Below are positions 23,530-31,796 of a DNA stretch of 64,000 bases, piece by piece (positions within the stretch are counted from its first letter, which is position 1; every line of letters begins with the position of its first letter). The position numbers were made by a program, and so were the translations under genes. Source of the stretch: Symbiodinium natans (lineage: Eukaryota; Sar; Dinophyceae; Suessiales; Symbiodiniaceae); assembly GCA_905221605.1 (NCBI GenBank), contig CAJNDS010001380.1:139001-203000 (forward strand), read 5' to 3'. Below the pieces are notes generated by a model. It ran no database searches and was not told the DNA's origin. It saw only the letters and a list, made by a program, of their open reading frames with translations.

Positions 23530-23595
23530 TCCCTATTAAGGACCGTTCGTAAAACCCTAAACCCTAAACCCAGTATAAGGGGGGGAACATCCCAA
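23530..23595. mobile_element. MITE family F6 copy carrying a telomere-like insert
   Basis: Family F6 sequence in which 23552-23572 (three CCCTAAA-type units) interrupts GTTCGTATAAGG. The triplet GTA is present on both sides (23549-23551 and 23573-23575), whereas the uninterrupted copy at 15555-15672 has it once. Confidence 0.6.
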
Positions 23596-23872
23596 GTGTA
23601 GGGTTTAGGGTGCAGGTTTGTGGCTTAAGGTAGCTGGACTCTTAGTATAGAAGCACTGCCAGGTTTAGGGTTCAGGGCGTAACATTCTTCGTTTTTTTAC
23701 TCAGTCATACCTCTCGAAAACCTACTATATACTAGAACGGAATATTGAACATTTTAAGGGGCAGGGCCTAAACCCTAAACCCTAAACCCTCAACCCTAAA
23801 CCCCAAACCCCAAACCCTAAACCCTAAACCCTAAGCCCTAAACCCTAAACCCTAAACCCTAAACCCTTTCAG

Positions 23873-23917
23873 GAGGAGGGGAGTGCTGCTTGCCCCACCT
23901 GGCCGGACGCGTTTTAA
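23873..23917 (+). CDS. Coding-like terminal exon, unrecognised
   Basis: A CCCTAAA array ending in CCCTTTCAG is followed by EEGSAACPTWPDAF and TAA 23915-23917. It fits the array/exon pattern of the well-supported genes, but no partner exon was found. Confidence 0.3.
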   Translation, partial: EEGSAACPTWPDAF

Positions 23918-24482
23918 ACAATGAGCCCCATTCCCCTATACAGTCTCTTTTGAGGTTGTAGGGTTTAGGGTTGAGTTTAGAAACCCTAAACTCTGACCCT
24001 GAACCCTTTAACAGCTGAGCCTAAAATCCAACCCTGAACCGTATACACCCTGAACCCTAAACCCTAAACCCTAAACCCTAAACCCTAAATCTGGTTCAAG
24101 GTTCGCGCCAGGACGGCAGACCAGGTTTAGTGTCCTCAATAAGGATTGGGCATGCCTACAGAAAAAAGACAGGCTTTCCGGGTCTAAACCCTATAAACCC
24201 TAAACCCTAAACCCTAAACCCTAAACCCTAAACCCTAAACCCTAAACCCCATCATAGGGCCAAGGCCGCCCTTCCGCGAAGGCCCCCGTGTTGCGCCGGG
24301 CTGGGAAAGACCCCCCATCACCGCTACTCTTGACGTGCGTGTGCAGCGGGCCGGACCACAGACCAGACTGTCAACACCTAAACCCTAAACCCTAAACCCT
24401 AAACCCTAAACCCTAAACCCTAAACCCTAAAAACCTTCTAAGCCCTAAACCCTAAACCCTATAAACCTTCTAAACCCTAAAT

Positions 24483-24640
24483 ACTCTAAGAAATATTCAA
24501 CATACCCCAGGGCATGCCCCTTGAAAGAAACTAAGGGGTATTGTAAAATTCTCCCTTAGACTCCCTTATATTATCTTTTCATATAGGTTAGGGGGTATGG
24601 TTTGGAGTATGGTGAATGTTTCTGAGATATACACCTTGTG
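24483..24640. mobile_element. MITE family F3 copy
   Basis: AGAAATATTCAACATACCCC at the left pairs with GGGTATGG...GAATGTTTCTGAG at the right. Confidence 0.6.
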
Positions 24641-25643
24641 AACCTTATAATACAATCCCTCTAAACCCTACAAACCGTACAAGCCTTATTACATATAAAA
24701 GTTAATGGACCTATAAACCTTCGAATCTGCATAAACCGGTAACACAAATTTTGTAGACCCGATAAAGCTTACAAACCCTATAAGCCGAATAAACCTCGAA
24801 CTGTAAATCTTGTGAACCTGGCAATATCAACTTATAAACCCTAGAAACCCTACAAGCACCAGGTAGGGTTTGGGGGGTTTTTAGGGTCTAGGGCTTATAG
24901 GTTTTAGCTGATGAGGGTTCAGGATTCAGTGTTTAGGGCTTTGGAGGGATTAGGACTTAGGATCTGTAAAGGGCTTCGTATTACATACGATGAGTTTAGG
25001 ATTAGGCGGCTTAGCATTAGATCTGTGGGTCCCGCTGTATCTCTTGCAATGTTGAGCCCCACGCCAGCCGTTGCCGCGGCCTTGCCAACTGGGGCGCGCC
25101 TGGTGACCGAAGTAGAGGGAGACTCCGCAACCCTGCAACCCTAAACCCTAAACCCTAAACCCTAAACCCTAAACCCTAAACCCTAAACCCTAAACCCTAA
25201 ACCCCACACCCTAAACTCCAAATCTAAGGCCCTTTCTGCGCAGATGGAAATCGCATTTTCGGGGTTAGAATTTTTCAGTGTCTACCCCAAACCTGAAACC
25301 CTTGGGAAACCAGAAGCCCTAATTAAACCTTATAAACATCGGTTGCTACAGGCAGCAGCTTTTGATTTTGCGCTCGGCCGAATGGTGCTTCGCTCCGCTT
25401 GACAGCCCTGGCTTGGACAGGTACCCCTAGGCGTTCTACGTCTAAGGCAAGCTACATGGTCCCTGAATAGGGATTTAGGGCTTAGGGTTTAGGGTTTAGG
25501 GGTCTCTTCATATGCTCCCATACCTTTTGAATCGTTCTGACGTATGGGCGTGTTTTTTGGGGTATATGGCCCATACATAACAGGAACGTTGTGACCACGC
25601 TAGCCTACGAGTCTGCCCTGGGGTTAGGGTCTGAAAGGGCCTA

Positions 25644-25765
25644 TGATTCGATGTGAGAGTTTTCATAGGTTACAGGATGCATGTTTCACTTCTTACGACA
25701 TCGTTGTTGGCTCAAGCCTGGAAAAAGGTGTGCTGGTAGATTAGCCCAAACTTAATCTCCGTTCA
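25644..25765 (+). repeat. 5' LTR, 122 bp
   Basis: Starts TGATTCGATGTGAGAG and ends AATCTCCGTTCA. Identical at all 122 positions to 34732-34853. Unusually short, though short LTRs are known in copia elements. Confidence 0.95.
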
Positions 25766-25777
25766 TGGTAGCGGAGC
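25766..25777 (+). promoter_or_regulatory. Primer-binding site
   Basis: TGGTAGCGGAGC follows the LTR without a gap. It is complementary to a tRNA 3' end GCUCCGCUACCA. A pairing base U72 is what eukaryotic initiator tRNA-Met has, the usual copia primer, but the host tRNA is not in the window. Confidence 0.75.
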
Positions 25778-26036
25778 GACTCGGTTGAAGCCGCTTCGTA
25801 TGTGTGGAACCTGTTGCCGCAGAGCACGAAGAAGCAGGATCATCCAGGAACGTTGGGCACGATTGGTTCGACGTTTGCAGCGGATTCGCCGGCTGCAACG
25901 CATCTGGCACAATTTGGGATTGCATCTTCAGACTTTGCTGGGGACGCAGACTTTCAGGAGGTTGTTGTCAAGGACACACCCTCGGGAGGATTGAACCACT
26001 TGGGCGAATCGGCCCAAGGAGGTAGAGAAAGGAGAA

Positions 26037-29000
26037 ATGGCAACTCCAGAACAGCTAGTGCAAGAAATTGCAGCGCTGAGGCAAGAACTCGCGCGCCAAG
26101 CGCAGCAACACCAACAGGACTTGGAGCAAGTGAGAACAGAAAGTCAGCAGCGGACAAACGAGGCTACGCAAGCGGCCTTAGCTGCGCAAGGGCAGCTGGG
26201 CACGATACCGAATGTTGTCCGAGAGATGGGACAAACATTGCAGAATGCATTGAGAGAGCGAGACAAAGAACTGGTGGAGGCTATGAGAAGCTCGTCGAGC
26301 GACAAAGGAAAGATGGTGTTGGTAGACACAAAAGGGCTTGGAAAGCCGAGCATGTTTTCGGGAGATGCAGAACAGTATCTTCCTTGGAGGCACAGAATGA
26401 CGGCATATGTGTGCTCAATTTATCCAGAGCTACGAGAAGTTCTGGAATGGTGCGAAGAAAGAGAGAAAAGCATTTCGTCGGATGAGCTCTCGGAAGCTTT
26501 TGGCGAAAAGGCCGATGAAATAGATCGAATACCAAAGCTCTTCGACAAGTCAATGGAGTTGTCGTCTGCATTGCAGATGGTGACTGCGAAAGAGCCGTTT
26601 GCGATTGTCATCAACTGCAGCACGAATGGGTTTGAGGCTTGGCGAAGACTAGCTCGGAGGTATGATCCGGCTACAGCATCCAGGAAAAGATCCATGCTCA
26701 AGTCGGTGATCAACCCCCAGAAACAAAAGCTTGAACACCTGCCTCAAGCGATCGAAGAATGGCTTGATGCAATCGCATCGTATGAGAAAAGAAAGGATGC
26801 TTCCGGAAATCGAGGAAAGATTCCAGAAGAGATCAAGATTGCAGCTTTGGAATCCATGCTACCGCAAGACTTGGAAGCTCATGTGCAGTTGAACCAGTCG
26901 AAGTTTGTCGGCTTCGAAGACTTGCTTGAGGAAGTTACGCGGTACGTAGAACACCGCACAGGCAAGACTTTGAAGGCGTTTTCGACGACCCAGATCGCTG
27001 GCAAAGAAGCCCTTGGCGACCCGATGGATGTTTCATCTGTTGGGAAAGGCCTAGGCAAGCACCAGCAGAAAACAAAGTTTCTGGGAACCTGCAACAACTG
27101 CGGAAGAACAGGACACAAGGCAGCCGATTGCTGGTCTTCAGCAAAGGGCGCCAAGGGAAGCTACTCAAAACAAGGTCCAGGGAAAGGAACACAAGGAAAG
27201 CCCAAGGGGTACTCAAACCCCAAAGGAGGTCAGCCGAATCCCAAAGGGACTAAAGGTCCCAAAGCGGGAAAAGGCAAGGGAAAGACTTCCAGCGGAAAGG
27301 GCAAAGGCAAGGCGAAGAAGGGCAAAGGAAAAGGAAAGTACACCAACAGCATAGAAGAAGCCACTGGTGACGAAGAGTGGCAAGAAGAAGGAGCCCAGAA
27401 CGAAGAGCCTTGGGAGCAAGACGAATGGACAGGAGAACAAAGCTGGGAGGAATGGCCAGAGGAAAGCGAATGGAACGAAGGAAACGGGCTGCTAATAGGT
27501 GGCCTAGAGGAAGGAAGGAAAGAGAAGAAAGAAGAGAAAAGAAGAGAGAAGACAGAAGAAAAGGAGACAAAGAAAGGAAAGAGTTCCGCAGCCGTTTCGG
27601 GCCCAAGCGGGTCCAGAGGCCCAACAAGGAAAATGCCGGGTTTCGGGGACCGCCTGCGAAATGCAGGAATAGACCCGGAACAGCTGGAAGGACTGAACGA
27701 CGATGAGGCACAAGAACTACAGGACGCATTGCTCGAAAGCTTGGCGGCGCTCCAGGCTAGGAGAGCTAAAGCACGGAATACGCAACCAGAAGAAGCAGTG
27801 CCAGCCAAGACAAAGGCAAAGGAGGAGGCCAAGGCCAGCTCGAGTGCTTCGCTCGGTGCGCGGCCTAGACCTGCCTTCGTGAGACCGCCTTCAGGGCCGC
27901 CGCCTCCCAAAGGGAAAGTGTCAGGAAGCACAAAGCCGGCTGAACCGGTGAAACCACCGTCGGTTCGAGCGAAGGCAGCGCAAATGCTGCCGAGACCGAA
28001 GTACACCAGTGAAAGTTCCACGCCAAAGTCTGGTGGGAGAGTTCCAGTTCCAGGGTCCGTTCGGCCCGCGGAACCAAAGGGACCACCGCCGGTTAAGACA
28101 AGAGGAAGTCGGGAGCGTGGAAGGTCACTGGAAAGGGCCCCGAAGTCACCTAGGACTTCGGGCAAGGAGCCCAAGAAGCACGAAGAGGAAAGGAATAGAG
28201 AGAAAGCGAGCGGAAGCGAGGACCCCAAGAAGCACGAAGAGGAAAGGAATAAAGAGAAAGCGAGCGGAAGCGAGGAAACCAAAGGAAGCAGATACAAGCC
28301 AAAGAAGAAGCTGACGCTCAGGGTGATGCGAGAACTAAAGTCGAAGGAAGATTGGGCGAAAATGAACTACAGCCAACGCAGAGAGCACCAAGAGAGAATC
28401 CGTCACCTACTGCCGCCTGGAACCGTTGGACAACAGATCCTTAAGAAGCAAGGAAGTGCGTGCAGCACGTGTCGGAGCAGAAGAAGAAAGACTCGGAAAG
28501 CTGTGCAAGAATACCTTGCGAGGAAGAGGAAAGAATACGAGAGCCTCAAGAAGCCGCCGCCAGTTGGACTCGCGAGAAGTTTGCTGCGTAGAGAAGGTAT
28601 GCTGAAGCCACCGGGAGAAAGACAGGGACCCAGCAAGAAGGGACCCAAGGAAGAGAAAGAAGCTTCGGAAGAATCCGAAGGGAAGAGTGTGGAGCCCCCG
28701 AGCAGCGGCCAGGAAGAATGGTCGGAGGAAGAGGAGCCCAAGGAAAGCGACGAGACCGTGGAGGTCAACGAAGAAGAGGAGGAGCAAGGACCTCCCGGAA
28801 GAGAGAAGCCAACAAGCCACTCGGGCGTTTCGCCCGCTGGAGGCTTTGAGCTAGAAGTAGAAGAGCTCCAGCCGGAACGTCGGCCGAAGGAGCCAAGCGA
28901 GAAAGAGAAGGCCCGCGCTAGGGAAGAGCACGCAGCAAGGATGCGAGCTCTGCAAGGTCAACAGCTTGCGCCAGCGGAAGCAAAGCCTAAGGCTGAAGCA

Positions 29001-30059
29001 AAGGCTATTGCGAAAGCGAGTGACGCGACAGCAGACGCCACGTCGATGTCTTCGTCGGCGGCGATGCAGAACATGCTGCAGGGCAGCCTGTTAGGAAGTC
29101 TTACGCAAGATCGGGGCCGCCTGCTGAAAAGGCTCGAGGAGTTCAAGAAAGAAGAAATGAGCGAGGACGACTTTGAGGAAAAGTCGCAGATCGAGGCCGA
29201 GCTGGAAAGCATCCTCGAACAAATCGCAAAGTTGAAAGAACGCGGATTGGCCAGGCCTGCGCCCAAAGCAGCAGGACGACTGGACCAGTCAGTGCACGAT
29301 GCGAGATATCGTGCGGCCATCGCAAAAGGGATGTCACACGCAAAGGCGTGGAAGGAAGAGAAAGGAAGAAGGCGAGCTGCGCAGCAGCGCCAACAAGGAG
29401 AAAAGGAGCGCGCCACGCTCAACGTGGAGATGCAAGAGGCCTGGGCAAAGCACTTCACCACAGTGCCCGGGCGCAAAGAAGACAAAGTGCAAGTCGACGC
29501 CGTCGAGACCGTGACCGTCGACAGCAGCGGCAAGGAGATCGACCCAAGCACAGTCCGGAGTTCGGTCGCGGTGCCGCTGACGAGAAAGGAGAGAACGTAC
29601 TACCGCCAGGAGTACGAAGAAGAGCTGAAGCCAAGAAAGGAGAAGGTGGAAAAGCCGCCTGACCCGGAGAGACGGCGGAGAGTCAACGAAAAGAGAGCCA
29701 TGAGAAGAAAGAGGCTTGCAAACAAGAACAAAGGAAAGGGCAAGCAGAAGGGAAAGCAAGAAAGCAAAGCCCGAGGAGAAAAGAGAAAGGAGCCGCCCGA
29801 AGAAGACGAAGACGAAGAAGATGAAGACGAAGACTGGGGCGACTGGAAGAAGCCACCGAGAGATCCCGATGAACCTCGGGACCCTCCTGAAGGAGAAGCA
29901 CTTGTGGTGGCGTCGGTCGAGACGACTATGGCCACGAACGCCGTTTCGGCGTCCGGAGGCCGTGGTTCGCAACGCGGCCAGGAACGCGTCGAAGTGAACT
30001 TCGACAGCGGAGCCGCTGTGACGGTAGTGCCACTGCATGAAGTTCGGCAACGGAAATGA
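26037..30059 (+). CDS. gag: Copia Gag polyprotein, running into the protease active site
   Basis: 1340 aa starting at ATG 26037, after AGGTAGAGAAAGGAGAA. Residues 1-75 are a Gln/Glu-rich predicted coiled coil, about 90-330 a capsid-like region, and 352-365 a zinc knuckle C-x2-C-x4-H-x4-C (CNNCGRTGHKAADC) for RNA binding. A very long Lys/Glu/Arg/Pro-rich, probably disordered segment runs from about 370 to 1310. It contains an exact-length 18-residue tandem duplication (residues 712-747) of PKKHEEERN-x-EKASGSE. The last residues carry the retropepsin motif FDSGAAVTVVP (Asp1323), then the frame stops at 30059. Copia Gags are usually a few hundred residues, so the charged extension is unusual. 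Confidence 0.9.
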   Translation: MATPEQLVQEIAALRQELARQAQQHQQDLEQVRTESQQRTNEATQAALAAQGQLGTIPNVVREMGQTLQNALRERDKELVEAMRSSSSDKGKMVLVDTKGLGKPSMFSGDAEQYLPWRHRMTAYVCSIYPELREVLEWCEEREKSISSDELSEAFGEKADEIDRIPKLFDKSMELSSALQMVTAKEPFAIVINCSTNGFEAWRRLARRYDPATASRKRSMLKSVINPQKQKLEHLPQAIEEWLDAIASYEKRKDASGNRGKIPEEIKIAALESMLPQDLEAHVQLNQSKFVGFEDLLEEVTRYVEHRTGKTLKAFSTTQIAGKEALGDPMDVSSVGKGLGKHQQKTKFLGTCNNCGRTGHKAADCWSSAKGAKGSYSKQGPGKGTQGKPKGYSNPKGGQPNPKGTKGPKAGKGKGKTSSGKGKGKAKKGKGKGKYTNSIEEATGDEEWQEEGAQNEEPWEQDEWTGEQSWEEWPEESEWNEGNGLLIGGLEEGRKEKKEEKRREKTEEKETKKGKSSAAVSGPSGSRGPTRKMPGFGDRLRNAGIDPEQLEGLNDDEAQELQDALLESLAALQARRAKARNTQPEEAVPAKTKAKEEAKASSSASLGARPRPAFVRPPSGPPPPKGKVSGSTKPAEPVKPPSVRAKAAQMLPRPKYTSESSTPKSGGRVPVPGSVRPAEPKGPPPVKTRGSRERGRSLERAPKSPRTSGKEPKKHEEERNREKASGSEDPKKHEEERNKEKASGSEETKGSRYKPKKKLTLRVMRELKSKEDWAKMNYSQRREHQERIRHLLPPGTVGQQILKKQGSACSTCRSRRRKTRKAVQEYLARKRKEYESLKKPPPVGLARSLLRREGMLKPPGERQGPSKKGPKEEKEASEESEGKSVEPPSSGQEEWSEEEEPKESDETVEVNEEEEEQGPPGREKPTSHSGVSPAGGFELEVEELQPERRPKEPSEKEKARAREEHAARMRALQGQQLAPAEAKPKAEAKAIAKASDATADATSMSSSAAMQNMLQGSLLGSLTQDRGRLLKRLEEFKKEEMSEDDFEEKSQIEAELESILEQIAKLKERGLARPAPKAAGRLDQSVHDARYRAAIAKGMSHAKAWKEEKGRRRAAQQRQQGEKERATLNVEMQEAWAKHFTTVPGRKEDKVQVDAVETVTVDSSGKEIDPSTVRSSVAVPLTRKERTYYRQEYEEELKPRKEKVEKPPDPERRRRVNEKRAMRRKRLANKNKGKGKQKGKQESKARGEKRKEPPEEDEDEEDEDEDWGDWKKPPRDPDEPRDPPEGEALVVASVETTMATNAVSASGGRGSQRGQERVEVNFDSGAAVTVVPLHEVRQRK

Positions 30060-30429
30060 AAGGCCCAGAGAAGAAATGAAGTTCAAGACAGCGAGCGGTG
30101 AAAACATCGCAGACCATGGGCCCATCAAGTTGAAGGGCACCACGTCGACCGGGAACAATGCAACACTGCATGGTCGTCTGGCGGACGTCCATCGTGTTCT
30201 TGGTTCGGCTTCGGATATTTGCAAGACTCACCACGCCGTCCTCGGAGACAATGGTGGGTATCTTATCCCGAAGCAAAATGCGTTTGGCAAGGAGTTCAAC
30301 ATGATGATGCGAAAGCTGGTGAGAAAATACCGCGACGACCCCCGCAGCGCTACCAGACTCCACGTAAGGCGCGGAGTCTATGTGTTCGACTTGTCATGCT
30401 CCCCTTTTCCGGGGCAGCAAGACGCGTAA
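30037..30429 (+). pseudogene. Copia protease remainder in the +1 frame
   Basis: The frame continuing the retropepsin after the DSG motif: FKTASGENIADHGP, then a segment ending HVRRGVYVFDLSC and a stop at 30427-30429. It lies one frame away from gag and overlaps its end by 23 nt. It is either reached by frameshifting or separated by an indel. The homopolymer-rich stretch CCCCTTTTCCGGGG at about 30400 marks the next frame change. Confidence 0.6.
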
Positions 30430-31796
30430 GACCAAAAGTGAGAGGTAGCGAAGTTTCACCTGTAGAGGTTTCACCTAGTGACCTGGAGGCTCCGCCGGTT
30501 GGCGAAAACCAGGGGCCCGTAGCTGAGAGAGAGAGAGTTGAGGGTAGAGAGGAAGAAGGAATGAAGGAAGGAGAGGAAAGGACTGAAGGAAGGATGGAAG
30601 AGCCAGAAGACGCGCCTGGTGAAGAACAAAGAAAAGTGAACGTTCCTTTGGGACCGTCGCAGCCAACTGCGAGAGAGATCGCAGAGCATGAGGCGAGCGG
30701 ACACGCGGTTCACAGGAGCTGGTGTGTACATTGCATGCGCGCACGCGGCAATGTGCAAAGCCATCCAAGAACGGTTCGTTCTGGAGAGGGAGAAGTACCA
30801 ACCTTGCACGCCGACTACTTCTTCCTAGGCAGCGACGGAGAACGAGAGGACATCATGCCGCACCTAGTGGTGCGATGCGACAGAACCAGAAGGACATGGG
30901 CAACCTCGTTGCCGCAGAAAGGAGTCCACCCTTTCAACACAAACTGGTTTTGTTCCATAGTGCGTGAAGCAGGATGGAAACGCATGATACTCTTTTCAGA
31001 TGGCGAACCAGCGCTTGTTGCACTAAAGCAAGCCGTGGTCGAAAACATGAGGGACGTTGAGATCACTTTGAAGGAATCGCCTACGTCTGTCAACGAAGAG
31101 AACGCGCCGAGCAATGGCTATGCTGAATGTGCGGTTCGAGAGGTAAAGAGAATGATTCGAGCTACGCTGTCGGACTTGGAAAGCAAGCTACAGCTCAAGA
31201 TCGACCCGAACCACAGCATACTTACGTGGATAGCGAGACACGCAGCGTTTCTGTTGACAAGGTTTCGAATAGGTGACGACGGCAAGAGCGCCTATCAAAG
31301 AGCCGTGGGAAGAGAATGGAGAAGGCCCACTGTGGTGTTTGGCGAGCAGATCTTGTTCAAGCCTGTGGGTGCTTTGGGCAAGAAAAGAAGCTCACCGTTG
31401 GAACCGCGAGTAGCAATGGGACGATATGTGGGGACAGCGAGTAGGAACGCGGACCTCCTCGTGATGACACCCACTGGAGTCGTCAAAGGACATTCTCTCC
31501 ATAGGCGAGCCGAAGAAGACCGATGGTCGAAGGAAGGATTCGACCAGCTGAGAGGTCTACCGTGGAAATGGACCAATCCAGTCGAACGTGCGCCACCGAA
31601 CCGAGTGGACATGCCGGAACTTGTGGGAGAACAGCCAAAGCCTGATCCGAAAGAGTTTAGAGCGAGAAGCCTCTATGTACTCAAGTCGGACTTGGCGAAG
31701 TATGGCTACACCACACTGTGCCCCGGCTGCAGATGTTGGATTTGCCACAGCGAAGCCACAATGAGGAATGTCGATTTCGCATTCAGAGACACCTGA
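30420..31796 (+). CDS. Copia integrase region
   Basis: This ORF is open from 30219 without an ATG; the family-like part starts about 30420. After an acidic linker comes the HHCC zinc motif (HEASGHAVHRSWCVHC), then the catalytic D,D,E triad: LHADYF (Asp at 30813), FSDGEPAL (Asp at 30999) and NGYAECAV (Glu at 31125). The D-E spacing is 42 residues. It splices cDNA into host DNA. The end, YTTLCPGCR, runs out of frame; the continuation HNEECRFRI is in the next ORF. No ATG start fits, as expected for part of a polyprotein. Confidence 0.85.
   Translation, partial: RRVRPKVRGSEVSPVEVSPSDLEAPPVGENQGPVAERERVEGREEEGMKEGEERTEGRMEEPEDAPGEEQRKVNVPLGPSQPTAREIAEHEASGHAVHRSWCVHCMRARGNVQSHPRTVRSGEGEVPTLHADYFFLGSDGEREDIMPHLVVRCDRTRRTWATSLPQKGVHPFNTNWFCSIVREAGWKRMILFSDGEPALVALKQAVVENMRDVEITLKESPTSVNEENAPSNGYAECAVREVKRMIRATLSDLESKLQLKIDPNHSILTWIARHAAFLLTRFRIGDDGKSAYQRAVGREWRRPTVVFGEQILFKPVGALGKKRSSPLEPRVAMGRYVGTASRNADLLVMTPTGVVKGHSLHRRAEEDRWSKEGFDQLRGLPWKWTNPVERAPPNRVDMPELVGEQPKPDPKEFRARSLYVLKSDLAKYGYTTLCPGCRCWICHSEATMRNVDFAFRDT

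Larger units (their letters stand above)
21022..25643. other. Repeat tract with coding-like islands up to the retrotransposon
   Basis: Arrays and MITE copies alternate with islands at 21126-21239 (hydrophobic end WTLLLLVGLL, stop 21237), 22170-22215, 22984-23030, 23180-23262, 23873-23917, 24090-24187, 24262-24378, 25047-25144 and 25344-25402. Many are open in more than one frame, and none was assigned a family. 24640-24870 is an AT-richer stretch of degraded CTATAAACC units. Confidence 0.45.

Noticed and set aside
25802-26485. 227-residue plus-strand ORF overlapping the start of gag
   Set aside because: No family features, and its main part overlaps the first 150 codons of gag in another frame. 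The 5' part is the untranslated leader after the primer-binding site.
27230-28297. 355-residue minus-strand ORF and many others over the retrotransposon
   Set aside because: Antisense shadows of the purine-rich gag and pol frames; composition (Leu/Ser/Phe-rich) mirrors the Lys/Glu codons.
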